64,000 nt of DNA, from NCBI GenBank assembly GCA_030035585.1, contig CM057462.1, forward strand, positions 98,229,234-98,293,233. Reading direction: 5' to 3'. Source of the stretch: Dugong dugon. Lineage: Eukaryota; Chordata; Mammalia; Sirenia; Dugongidae. Below are positions 33,825 through 43,840 of this stretch, piece after piece. The position numbers and the translations under genes are program-made. Every line of letters begins with the position of its first letter. Within the stretch, counting starts at the first letter, position 1. The notes under the pieces are model-generated. The model was not told where the DNA came from. It saw nothing but the letters and a program-made list of their open reading frames with translations, and did not search any database.

Positions 33825-34003
33825 TATGGAGCCCTGGTAGTGCAGTGCTAGCCAAAATGTTGGCCATTCGAACTCACCCAGCCACCCCACTATAGAAAAG
33901 ACCTGGTGATCTGCTCCCATAAAGATTACAACCTAGAAAACCCTATGGGGCAGTTCTACTCTGTCTTATAGGGTCGCTATGAGTTGGAATTATCTCAAGA
34001 GCA
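33825..34003 (+). repeat. AfroSINE, long form (3 of 4)
   Basis: GGAGCCCTGGTAGTGCAGTG, GGCCATTCGAACTCACCCAG, AAGACCTGGTGATCTGCTCC, CATAAAGATTACAACCTAGA, CCCTATGGGGCAGTTCTACT, GGTCGCTATGAGTTGGAATT. This copy supplies the intact middle block used to interpret the split SINE at 47990. Confidence 0.93.
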
Positions 34004-34155
34004 CACAGTGGCTAAGTGCTTGGCTGCTAACCAAAAGGTCGGCAGTTCAAACTTACCAGCTGCTCCTTGGAAACTTTATGGGGCAGTTCTACTCTGTCCT
34101 ATAGGGTTCCTAAGAGTCGGAATCAACTTGATGGCAATGAGTTTGTTTTTTTAAT
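34004..34155 (+). repeat. AfroSINE, short form (4 of 4)
   Basis: GCACACAGTGGCTAAGTGCT, GGTCGGCAGTTCAAACTTAC, CTTGGAAACTTTATGGGGCA, GTTCCTAAGAGTCGGAATCA, CTTGATGGCAATGAGTTTG and a T-rich end. It abuts the previous SINE, so it probably inserted into that copy's tail. Confidence 0.93.
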
Positions 34156-34204
34156 GAGAAGCCATTGTAACAAATATTGACATTATCATGCTATTAGTCT
34201 AATA

Positions 34205-34385
34205 TTAACGGTTGGGGTAAATATAAACCCCTCCAATTTAATGATGACAAACTACCATTCAGAGTGGTTAACTATCTTGCCAAATGTCATTCAGCTAATA
34301 AGGGGCAAAACTAGGATTGTAGCTCAGAATCTGGTACAGTCTTCCTTCCAATATACAGCACTGTCTCAAAGAACTCTAATTAGCA
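34205..34385 (+). repeat. MIR fragment, diverged
   Basis: ACCATTCAGAGTGGTTAACT, ATCTTGCCAAATGTCATTCA, GCTAATAAGGGGCAAAACTA and GATTGTAGCTCAGAATCTGG. Confidence 0.65.
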
Positions 34386-34840
34386 ATTGAATTTTTTTTT
34401 TTAACTGAGAAAGATGTTTAGGTGTCGGTGATAGGTAACAACAGTACCCAGATAATGGCATTCACCATCTTTAATCAGAGCATTAGTGAAGTTCTCTCTT
34501 TGAATTGCAATTGAGACCCCCACAGAGAAAAAGTCATGTGATCAGCAGGGTCTAGGGAGGATATAATGTGGAAGAAGCTGAGAAGTTATTAAAATACCAA
34601 GAGATCATTATTTAAACCTAAACTAAGGGAAGTGTGAATGGAGCAAAGAATGATTGAGCATCTCCTGGAGTGAGGTCCATTAACATCTTGAGAAGAGCTA
34701 ACTGTGGAATAGAGCACAGCTAGGAACTAACAGCTTTCTAGAGATTGACCCTGAGGATCCAACCTATCTCCACAGGTGCCTCAGTCCACTATAGTCCTGG
34801 CTAAGCTACAATTTGATGGGCGTCCACTCACATACAAGCA
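34386..34840. other. unassigned non-coding sequence
   Basis: No element recognised. Confidence 0.35.
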
Positions 34841-34849
34841 ACGATAAAA

Positions 34850-35015
34850 ATAGTTCCCAACCTTGGCTGGATGTTAGGATCATCTGGGGAGTTTTAAAAT
34901 CCTGATGCCCAGACCACACTGACACTAATTAAATAACTGGCACTGGTCACTAGTAATTTTAAAGTACCCTGTAAGATGACAATGTGCAGCTCACGTTGGG
35001 AAACTCCCTTCTAGA
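34850..35015. repeat. MER5-type DNA transposon relic
   Basis: GTTCCCAACCTTGGCTGGAT, ATCATCTGGGGAGTTTTAAA, ATCCTGATGCCCAGACCACA and CAGCTCACGTTGGGAAACTC. Confidence 0.8.
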
Positions 35016-35171
35016 AGCTAAATTATTTTTCTCTTTTTTTTTTAATTTCTTACCTTCATCCTTCCTTCTCTCTCATCTTTCTTTTCATTCTTTCTTAAAA
35101 TCACGACTGAAGACTTACTAGATGAAAAGCCATTTGCTATAAAGATAAATAAGATGTTATTTCTGGCCCTG

Positions 35172-35757
35172 TATTAATTTTCTGCAGCTTTTTAGCAAAT
35201 GAACACCAATTAACTGGCTTAGAACAACACTTAGCTATTAGCCAACAGTTCTGTAAGTCAGAAGTCTAGCATAGCATAGATGGGTTCTGTGCTCAGGGTA
35301 TCCTAAGACTGGAATCAAGATAGCAGCCAGGCTGAGTTCTCATCTGGAGGCTCTGGTGAATAATCTACTTCCAAGCTAGTTCAAATTATTGGCAGAATTC
35401 AGTTGTTTGCTGCAGGACTAAGTTCTGGTTTCTTGCTGGCTCACAGCCAGGGGCTTCTCTCAGCTCCTAGAGGCCACTCGCGTTCCTTGCCATGTGGTTT
35501 CCTGGCTCTTCAAGCTAGCAATGGAGCACTGAATCCTTTTTATGCTTGGAATCTATGTCTTCCTCTTCTATGGCCTGTTGGAGGAAAATCTCTGCTTTAA
35601 TAATCTTATATGCTTAGGTCAGGCCCACTGGGATAATCTCCCTATCTTAAGGTAAACTGTTCCTAGATTAACATTTGACTGAATAACTGGGAGATGGTTT
35701 ACGTATTCACAGGACAGAAATAATGGCAGTCAACTTAGAATCCTGCTTACCACAATT
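35172..35757 (-). repeat. ERVL/MaLR-type LTR, old, minus strand
   Basis: TATTAATTTTCTGCAGCTTT, GGCTTAGAACAACACTTAGC, CAGTTCTGTAAGTCAGAAGT, CCAGGGGCTTCTCTCAGCTC, GGGATAATCTCCCTATCTTA and CTTACCACAATTG resemble an old MLT-type LTR. It is too diverged for a subfamily call. Confidence 0.6.
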
Positions 35758-36295
35758 GCCAAGGAGTTCATAGTAGGGAAACACTTGGAATCTACATAAA
35801 GAAAATAAATTTAACAATACACAAACTTAAAAGGAATAGAGGTGGTACTAATGAATTACTGAAAGCATGACTAACTCCAGAGGTTATATGCAGAGGGTCA
35901 GAGTAGGTTTCCTAGAGGAGGCAATCCCTGAGTTCATTCATTCATTGAACACTTATGGAGCATCCATTGTGTGCCAGACACAGAGCTGATTTTTGAGAGA
36001 TGATTTGATTTTTCCTAAATGAACACGAGTATGAATAGTCTTTCCAGACATAGGAGACATCATATGAAAAAGTATGTGTCCAACAAATGGCAAAGAACAA
36101 GAAGTGTGTAAGGACTGACAAGCAGTTCAGTCTTGCTAGAATATGAAGTATGAAAGAGAAATGGCAGGTGAAGCTACAGTGAGGCAGGGGCCTGACTTAC
36201 CAGTTCTCTGCCACACAGGTTTTACTTTACCCTTTGGTGATAGAGAATCACTAAGGGTTTTATCCCTCAGTTTTACTGAGGCACATTTGAAGAAC
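35758..36295. repeat. possible old LINE (L2/L3-like) relic and unassigned sequence
   Basis: AGTTCATTCATTCATTGAAC, CCATTGTGTGCCAGACACAG, GAATAGTCTTTCCAGACATA and TGGCAAAGAACAAGAAGTGT resemble ancient LINE tails. Weak. Confidence 0.35.
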
Positions 36296-36716
36296 AATGT
36301 ATTAATTTCCTAAGGCTGATATAACAAAGAATCACAAACATGGTGGCTTAAAACAATACACATCTATTCTCTTGTACTTCTGGTGGTCAGAAATCCAAAA
36401 TCAGTTTCACTGGGCCAAAATCAAGGTATTGGCAAAGCCATGCTCTGTTGGGAGACTCTAGGGGTAATTTGGTTCCTTGCCTTTTCCACATACTGGATCT
36501 GCATTCCTTGGCTCATGGCCTCTTCCTCCATTTAAGACTAGCAGCATAGCATCTTCAAAACTCTCTCTGCTCCATCTTCACATAGCCTTCTTATCTGAGT
36601 CAAATCTCCCTCTTATAAGGACACTTATGATTGCATTTAAGTTCTACCCATATAATTCAGGATAATCTCCCCATTTCTAGATCCTTAACTTAATTATGTT
36701 TGTAAAGTCTCTTTTA
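36296..36716 (-). repeat. MLT2-type LTR (ERVL), left part
   Basis: TGTATTAATTTCCTAAGGCT, GTGGTCAGAAATCCAAAATC, AGTTTCACTGGGCCAAAATC, AAGGTATTGGCAAAGCCATG, GGCTCATGGCCTCTTCCTCC and GGATAATCTCCCCATTTCTA. It is interrupted by the LTR at 36722 and continues at 37158. Confidence 0.75.
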
Positions 36717-36721
36717 CCATA

Positions 36722-37152
36722 TGTTATGGATTGAGTTGTGCCACCCCCCAAAAAATTACGTGTTGGAATACTAACCCCTATACCTGTAGATGTCATCCCA
36801 TTTGAAGCTGGGTTTTCTTTGTAATGCTAAGGAGGCCAGTGTACCTTATGTCTTAAACCTAATCACTTGCGAGATACAAAAAGTCAGATTAGGCACAGAA
36901 ACAAGGAAGCGCTGATGGGGGAAGATAAATGACCCACCACGTGGAGATCTGCAAAGAATGCCGAGAAGAACGCTAGAGAAGCTGAAAAGAGACAAGGGCC
37001 TTTTCCTAGAACCAGCAGAGAGAGAAAGCTTTCCCTAGAGCTGGTGCCCTGAACTCAGGCTTCTAGTCTCCTAACTGTGGGAAAATAAATTTGTTTGTTA
37101 AAACCCCCCACTTGTGGTATTTCTGTTATAGCAGCACGGGATAACCAAGACA
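36722..37152 (+). repeat. solo LTR (MaLR-type) with 5-bp TSD, inside MLT2
   Basis: It reads TGTTATGGATTGAGTTGTGC ... CACGGGATAACCAAGACA, 431 bp. Canonical TG...CA ends are flanked by CCATA at 36717-36721 and 37153-37157. AATAAA at 37083-37088 is a plausible polyadenylation signal. It is the plus orientation of the family found in minus orientation at 21350, 50821 and 54547. Confidence 0.93.
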
Positions 37153-37157
37153 CCATA

Positions 37158-37235
37158 TAAAGTAACAGTTAGTTTCCAGGGATTAGGATCTACATATATT
37201 TGGGGACTGTTATTCAAGTGACTACATATAATAAA
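37158..37235 (-). repeat. MLT2-type LTR, right part
   Basis: AAAGTAACAGTTAGTTTCCA, GGGATTAGGATCTACATATA and GGGGACTGTTATTCAAGTGA complete the LTR interrupted at 36717. Confidence 0.7.
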
Positions 37236-37239
37236 CTGC

Positions 37240-38048
37240 ACATATGTAATGTACACTATTTGATGAGTTTTGACATAGTTATACACCCATGAAAAACCAA
37301 AACCACACTCAAGAAAACAAACATTTTTCATCACTCCAAAAGTTTTCTCATGCCCTTTTGTAATCCATCCCTTTCTCCACCTTGCCACAAGCAGACACTG
37401 ATCTGCTTTCTGTCATCATAGATTAATTTCCATTTTCTAGGATTTTATATGTATTGAATGATACAGTATGTACTTCTTTTTCTTTTCTTCTCTTTTTGCT
37501 GGCTTCTTTGACCCAATATAATGATGTTAAGATTTATCCATGTTATTGCAAGTATCAACAGGTCATTCCTTTTAATTGCTACATAGCATTCCATTGTATT
37601 GTATAGATATATCATAGTTTATCAATTCACCAATTGATGAATATTTGGGCCATTTCAAGGTTGGGAACTAATTACATATAAAGCTCATGTAGAAGTCCCT
37701 ATAGACATATGTTTCAATTTCTCTTGAGTAAATATCTACGATGCAATTCCTGGGTCACAGCTTTTTAACTTTTAATTGTTTAATTTTTTAACTCTTTAAC
37801 TATTTAAGAAACAATTTTCCAGTGTGCTTATACCACTTTGCAGCAGTATATTAAAGTTCTATGTGCTCTATATCCTTCCTAACACTTGGTATGTTCAACA
37901 TTTTCAATTTTATCAAGTACAATGAATGGGTGTGTTAAGGTATGTATGTCATTGTGTTTTTAATTTGCATTTGTCTGATGTATAGTTGTCTTCTTTTCAT
38001 ACGCTTAATTTCATTTGTATAACTTCTTTTGTTAAGTCTATGTTCAAA
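37240..38048 (-). mobile_element. old L1 (L1M-like), minus strand, left part
   Basis: Antisense L1 3' region: GATGAGTTTTGACATAGTTA, GTAATCCATCCCTTTCTCCA, GACCCAATATAATGATGTTA, ATAGCATTCCATTGTATTGT and AATTCACCAATTGATGAATA. It breaks off inside CTATGTTCAAA at 38048 and resumes at 41228 with TCTTCTGCCC, across the RTE insertion. Confidence 0.85.
38042..38048. repeat. left TSD of the RTE element
   Basis: GTTCAAA here and at 41221-41227. Removing 38049-41227 restores continuous L1 text at this spot. Confidence 0.88.
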
Positions 38049-41000
38049 CCATGCCAGTCCTGTCAGTTTTTCTTACTGTGGTCGCTTGTGTGATGCTGTG
38101 ATGCTGGAAGTTATGCAACTGATATTTAAAATACCAGCAGGGTCACCCACGGTGGACAGGTTTCAGCTGAGCTTCCAGACTAAGACAGACTAGGAAGAAG
38201 GAACTGGCAGTCTACTTCAGAAAAAAATTAGCCAGTGAAAACCTTATGAATAGCAATGGAACACTTCTGATATAGTGCCAGAAGATGAGCCCCTCAGGTT
38301 GGAAGGCACTTAAAATACCACTCCGGAAGAGCTACCTCCTCAAAGTAAGAGTCTACCTTAATGATGTGGATTGAGTCAAGCTTTTGGGACCTTCATTTGC
38401 TGATGTGGCATGACTCAAAATGACAAGAAACAGCTGCAAATATCCATTAATAACTGGAATGTGAACTGTACAAAGTATGAATCTAGTAAAATTGGAAGTC
38501 ATCAAAAATGAAATGGAACCCATAAATATTGATATCCTAGGCAATAGTGAGCTGAAATGAACTGGTATTGCCCAATCTGAATAGACAATCACATGGTCTA
38601 CTATGTTGGGAATGATGACTTGAAGAAGAATAGTGTTGCATTCATCATCAAAAAGAACATTTTAAAATCTATCCTGAAGTATAATGATGTCAGTGATAGG
38701 ATAACATCCATTATGTCCACATGGAAGATCCGTTAGTAAGACTATTACTCAAATTTATGCACGAACCACTAATGTCAAAGATGAAGAACCTGAAGATTTT
38801 TACCAACTTCTGCAGTCTGCAATTGATCAAACATGCAATCAAGATACATCGAAAATTACTGGTGATTGCAATGTGAAAGTTGGAAACAAAGAAGATCAGT
38901 AGTTGGAAAATATGGCCTTGGTGACAGAAATGACAGAGTTCACATGACAGAATTTTGCAAGACCAATGACTTATTCATTGGAAATACCTTTTTTCAACAA
39001 CACAAACAACAACTATACACTTGGACCAGTTGACTACATCTGTGGAAAGAGATGATAGAGAAGTTCAATATCATCAGTCAGAACAAGGTCGGGAGCCAAG
39101 TGCAGAGGAGACCATCAATTGCTCATATGCAAGTTCAACTTGACGCTAAAGAAAATTAAAATAAGTCCATGATAGCCAAAGTAGGACCTTGAGTATATCC
39201 CATGTGAATTTAGAGACCATCTCAAGAATAGATTTGACACATTAAACACTAATGACTGAAGACCAGATGAATTGTGAGAGGACATCATACGTGAAGAAAT
39301 CAAAAAGGTCATTAAAAAGACAGGAAAGAAGAAAAGACCAAACTGGATGTCAGAAGAAACTCTGAAACTTGTTTTTGAATGTAGAGTAGCTAAAACAAAT
39401 AGAAGAAATGATGAATTAAAGAGCTGAAGAGAAGATTTAAAAGGGTGGCTCCAGAAGACAAAGTAAATACTATAACGAAATGTACGAAGACCTGAAATTA
39501 AAAAACCAAAAGAGAAGAACACACTTGGTGCTATTCAAGCTAAAATACCTGAAAAAAAAAATTCAAGCCTCAAGTTGCCATATTGAAGGATTCTATGGGC
39601 AAAATATCAAACGACACAGGACACTTCAAAAGAAGATGGAAGGAATACATACAGTCAGTGTACCACAAAGAAATGGTCTATGTTCAACCATTTCGGGAGG
39701 TAGTATATGATCAAAAACCTACAGTACTGAAGGAAGAAGACCAAGCTGCATTGAAGGCATTGGCAAAAAGCAAGTTCTTCAGGAATTGGCAGAATACCAA
39801 TTGAGATGTTTCAACAGATGCAGCTCTGGAGGTGCTCATTTGTCTATGCCAAGATATTTGGAAGACAGCTACCTGGCCCATCAACTGGAAGAGATCATAT
39901 TTGTGCCCATTCCAAAGAAAGGTGATCCAAGAGAACGTGGAAATTACTGAACAATATCATTAATATCATACGCAAATAAAATTTTGCTGAAGATAATTCA
40001 AACACAGATGCAGCAGTACATCAACACGAAACTTCCAGAAATTGTAGCAGCATTCAGAAGAGGACATGGAACAAGGGATATCACAGCTGATGTCAAACGG
40101 ATCTTGGCTGAAAGCAGACAATACCAGAAAGATGTTTACCTGTGTTTTATGAGTACACAAAGGCATTCGACTGTGTGAATCATATCAAATTATAAGTAAC
40201 ATTTCAAAGAATGGGAATTCCAGAATACTTAATTGTGCTTATGAAGAACCTGCAGTAGACCAAGATGTAGTCATTCAAACAGAACAAGGGAAAAATGTGT
40301 TGCTTAAAATCAGGAAAGGCGTGGGTAAGTGTTATATCCATTCACCATACTTATTCAATGTGTATGCTGAGCAAATAATCTGAGAAGCTGGGCTATATGA
40401 AGAAGAATGTAAGCATCAGGATTGAAGGAAGAGTCATTAACAACCTGTGATATGCAGATGACAACCTTGCTTGCTAAAAGCGAAGAGAACTTGAAGCACT
40501 TACTGATGAAGATCAAAGACTACAGCCTTCAATATGGATTATTCCTCAACATAAAGAAAACAAAAATCCTCACAACTGGATCAATGAGCAACTTCATGAT
40601 AAATGGAGAAAAGACTGAAAGGCTTTCATTTGACTGGGATTCACAATCAATGCCCAGGGGAGCAGCAGTCAAGAAATCAGAGGACGCACTGCTCTGGGAA
40701 AATCTGCTACAAAAGACCTCTTTCAAGCGTTATAAAGCAAAGATGCCACTTTGAGTGCTAAAGTGGGCCTGACCCAAACCATGGTATTTTCAACTGCCTA
40801 ATATGCATTCAAAAGCTGGACAAGGAATGAGGAAGATTAAAGAAAAATTGATGCCTTTGAATTATGGTGTTGACGAAGAATATTGATATACCATGGACTG
40901 CCAGAAGAACGAACAAATGTGTCTCTGAAGAAGTACAGCCAGAATGCTCCTTAGAAGGCCAGATGTGGAGACTTCATCTCATGTACTTTGGATATGTTAT

Positions 41001-41220
41001 CAGGAGAGACCAGTCCCTGAAGAAGGACAACATGCCTGGTAAAGTAGAGAGGCATGGAAAAAGAGGAAGACCCTACATGAGATGGTTTATACAGTGGCTG
41101 CAATAATGGGCTCAAACATAGCAACAATTGTGAGGATGGTGTAGGACCAGGCAGTATTTCGTTCTGTTGTACATAAGGTAGCTATGAGTTGGAACAGACC
41201 CCTAACAACGAAAACAACAG
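38049..41220 (+). mobile_element. RTE (BovB-like) LINE, near full length, plus strand
   Basis: About 3.17 kb bounded by a 7-bp TSD and nested in an older L1. It has a 5' leader (GGTCACCCACGGTGGACAGG), an endonuclease-like region, an RT region and a 3' end (GGTAGCTATGAGTTGGAACA) finishing in AACGAAAACAACAG and not in poly(A), as RTE elements do. The length equals that expected of a complete BovB-type element. The same 3' end is present in truncated copies at 7985, 19183, 48103 and 49478, and its tail is shared by the AfroSINEs. Confidence 0.93.
38350..40800 (+). pseudogene. RTE endonuclease-reverse transcriptase, decayed
   Basis: Stops and frameshifts split the single RTE reading frame. Recognisable pieces: an endonuclease-like text at about 38,400-39,050; an RT text at about 39,900-40,180 containing PFQRKVIQENVEI-type decay next to IIQTQMQQYINTKLPEI and FRRGHGTRDI (39,984-40,178 frame); and the RT catalytic YADD at 40451-40462, which lies directly after an in-frame TGA where an Arg or Asp codon is usual. 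A further frame at 40,864-41,106 is the C-terminal tail. The enzyme would nick target DNA and copy RTE RNA, but no intact frame remains, so it is inactive. Confidence 0.9.
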
Positions 41221-41227
41221 GTTCAAA

Positions 41228-41690
41228 TCTTCTGCCCATTTTTTAATTAGTTACTTATCTTACAATTTAAGTGTTGATTGCGTATTCTGAATACAAGTTC
41301 TTTGCCTGATGTATGTGTTGAGAATGTTTTTACAAGTCTATATATTACAGTTTCATTTCTCTTATGGTATCTTTTAAAGAACAAATGATGTAATTTTGAT
41401 GTTCAGTTTAACACTTTTTTATCTTGTGTTTTTTGCTTAGGTATTGTATCTAAAAAATGTTTGCACCTCCAAAGTCCCCAATATTTTTTCTGTGTTTTCT
41501 TCTAAAAGTTTTATGATTTTATGTTTTACATTTAAGTCTACAACTTTTTCAGTTAATTTTTGTGTATGATGTATTTATTTGTTCAATTATTTATTTCTGT
41601 ATGGATATTCAATTGATCCAGTAACTTTTGTTGATGTCTTTTTATTCCTCACTGAATTGGTCTGGTAAGTTTTACAAAATATTAGTTGAC
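41228..41690 (-). mobile_element. old L1 (L1M-like), minus strand, right part
   Basis: TCTTCTGCCCATTTTTTAAT, GAATACAAGTTCTTTGCCTG, AAAAGTTTTATGATTTTATG, ACATTTAAGTCTACAACTTT and GGATATTCAATTGATCCAGT continue the L1 ORF2 C-terminal region interrupted at 38048. Confidence 0.85.
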
Positions 41691-41774
41691 CATATATATA
41701 CGAACCACAGATGATTTTTAAGTAGGAGGAAGATGATATATGCATTTTAGAAAGCAAACAAACAAAAATGACTC

Positions 41775-41945
41775 ACTCCTTCTTTCATTAGCTCATTCCG
41801 TAAATATTTATGACAATCCTACAAAATGCCAAGCATTATCTCAGAAGCATAGCCCTACTTATGTTTCTATCTTCAAAACTAGCACAGAGCCTGGCACACA
41901 ATAGGCACTTAGCAAGTCTGCTTAACTAAAGAGAAAGACAAATAA
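41775..41945 (+). repeat. L2 LINE 3' end relic
   Basis: CATTCCGTAAATATTTATGA, CACAGAGCCTGGCACACAAT and AGGCACTTAGCAAGTCTGCT. Confidence 0.6.
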
Positions 41946-42735
41946 TATAGAGTCTCTGTTTTCAAGGTTCTTAGAGTCTAGACTAGAAGGAAGATCCATA
42001 GTGGGAGTAGTTGAAACTATAGGCAAGGAGATATTTGGAATTAATGCTCACTTCTAGGAAAGAAAAGATGAAAAGGCATTGAGCTATTGTAGAGATAGTG
42101 GGCCTAGATTGTGGATTCTAGAAATATAGAAACTAACTTGAACCGTAAACTTTCTCTTAAACTACAACAATAAAAGAAAAAAGAAATACAGAGATTGGTA
42201 ACTGATGAGATAGAGTTCAAGATGATTCAGAGTCTTGGGGCTTAGAGGATACAACAGGTTTAATAGGTTTAAACCAGACAGAAACAGTGAGTCGTGTGTC
42301 AGTCTGAATTCCCCTGGGAATCAAAGTGAGTACAATCTGACTTATAGCCAGTTAAGAATGTTGGTAAGTGCAGATGAAATACGATGCATGCCAAAAGAAA
42401 GTGGTCAGAAAAGGATGATTTGAAAGCAAAGGAAAATGTGCGGAGGAAGCGTTATTTAAGACCTCATAGGAAGATGAAGAATTTCATAGTCTGAAATGAC
42501 TGGAGGAAATTTCAGGCAGAGGAAAACGGATGAGTGAAAGCAAAACAGTGTGAGCGTACCTGGCATGTTTGCAGGTCAGTGAGTTATGTGTTTTCAATGA
42601 AGCAGAAGTAAGATATGTAGGTGAGGGAGGGTTAGTGTAGCAGGATTTGAGGCTGGAAAGCAAGGTTGGGGCCAAATGAGGTATGATTCCAAGTACATGG
42701 ATACACAACACTGATTACTTGTCAGGCTCTTTGTT
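41946..42735. other. unassigned sequence, possibly old LINE relic
   Basis: Phrases such as CAGGCAGAGGAAAACGGATG, GCGTACCTGGCATGTTTGCA and GGGGCCAAATGAGGTATGAT recall ancient L2/L3-like elements. No gene seen. Confidence 0.35.
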
Positions 42736-42737
42736 AG

Positions 42738-42842
42738 ACTTGCAGCCCTGGTGGCACAGTGGTTAACAGCTACAGCAGCTAACCAAAAGGTCACATTATG
42801 AGTTGGAGTGACTGGGCAGTAATAGGCTTTTTTTTTTTTTCC
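42738..42842 (+). repeat. AfroSINE with internal deletion
   Basis: Head GCAGCCCTGGTGGCACAGTG and CAGCTAACCAAAAGGTCA are joined directly to the tail ATTATGAGTTGGAGTGACTG, losing the B-box half and the middle. It ends in a T-run at 42828-42840. Confidence 0.85.
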
Positions 42843-42859
42843 TTCTTCTTCTTCTTTCT
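42828..42859. repeat. (T)n(CTT)n microsatellite
   Basis: TTTTTTTTTTTTT followed by CCTTCTTCTTCTTC, extending the tail of the deleted SINE. Confidence 0.9.
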
Positions 42860-43220
42860 AGATGTTAGACTCATCTGGCAAATTAGCAAGACACCCCCAA
42901 GAAACTCATTATCTAGTGGTTAAAAGAACCTTGTAACTAACTCTGTCTATAGAAATCAGGAAATCTTCACTCAAGCCAGTCTTGAAAAGCAAGTGGAGGT
43001 TTGTGGATGGTGCATGTGTGTTGAGGGCAGGGGGCAGTATTTAAAGAAGTCATTCCAGGCAGAGGCAGCACTATGAGCAGAAGTGTAGAAGTGACTATCT
43101 GCAGGGTCCATCAAATCTCTTATTTGTTACTTCTAGCCAGAGGAAATGCAATCTTAAAATCTGGATTTGGGCTTAAGGGAGAAACGGAGGCACTACTTCA
43201 GTTTGCAGCCTACACCATGT
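42860..43220. other. unassigned flank left of the ERV
   Basis: GGCAGTATTTAAAGAAGTCA and CCAGGCAGAGGCAGCACTAT look like an old LINE relic. ATGTCAG at 43217-43223 matches the sequence immediately right of the 3' LTR. Confidence 0.35.
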
Positions 43221-43249
43221 CAGTTTAACCCACCAATACCAGAGTCCTT

Positions 43250-43344
43250 GTTAGTAAATGTTGCTTTCTATTTCCCAAAGGCCGGTGTCTTGTTTATTGG
43301 CTTTCCTTGCACGCTGGGCAAGGCCCACATTTGGCCTTCTTACA
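43250..43344 (+). repeat. 5' LTR remnant: U5 only
   Basis: About 95 bp align with the last part of the 3' LTR. Shared blocks are GTTGCTTTCTATTTC, TTGGCTTTC, AAGGCCCACATTTGGCC and CTTACA. Upstream of about 43250 the similarity stops, so the U3 and R regions (about 350 bp) are missing or replaced. The retained end is followed by ATTT and then the primer-binding site, as expected. Confidence 0.85.
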
Positions 43345-43348
43345 ATTT

Positions 43349-43366
43349 TGGCACTCCAGGTGGGAC
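43349..43366 (+). promoter_or_regulatory. retroviral primer-binding site, tRNA-Arg-like
   Basis: TGGCACTCCAGGTGGGAC starts with the invariant TGG four bases after the U5 end. From memory of mammalian tRNA sequences it matches the 3' end of tRNA-Arg(CCU) at about 16 of 18 positions, far better than Pro, Lys, His or Glu primers. Confidence 0.72.
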
Positions 43367-43478
43367 CCAGACTGTCTCATTCATCATTTGCCTGGTGCCA
43401 GCACGGCCCCGAGCGCAGCGGTCGCCTCTCCCTCGTCCTCAGTGTGCACCTGGATAAGTTTCTGTCCGGGGGACAGAG

Positions 43479-43484
43479 GTGAGT
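43479..43484 (+). other. candidate retroviral splice donor in the leader
   Basis: ACAGAG|GTGAGT at 43473-43484 is a near-consensus 5' splice site about 110 bp downstream of the primer-binding site, where gammaretroviral leaders carry their major donor. Use not shown. Confidence 0.45.
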
Positions 43485-43840
43485 TTGGGCGCCACGGAAG
43501 GCATCTTTGACTTGATGCACAAACTCTTCTCTTCGGAAACTGAAACCAACCTGGTCTGGAGATGTCTGACGGGTCAGTAACTGGGTTTATTACTTGATAA
43601 GGACGGGGTCGGGGTATAGACTGGGAGGTTGAGGAGTGTCTGAGATACTTCAGCTATCGACTCCAGATCTTGAGAGTGATTAATTTTAATACTCCCATCT
43701 GGGTCAAGTCCTGGTCTAGTAAGAATTGGAAATTGTCTGTCTTGTTCCGTGTTGTGGTCCATTTTGTGTCAGTCTATCCGTTTAACTGTATTCTGTGCTT
43801 TTAAAGAGATGAGGAACCATGGATCCCCTTGTGTTCCTCC

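Noticed and set aside
43201-43250. Possible U3/R of the 5' LTR
   Set aside because: No convincing similarity to the 3' LTR upstream of about 43250, so the 5' LTR is called as U5 only.
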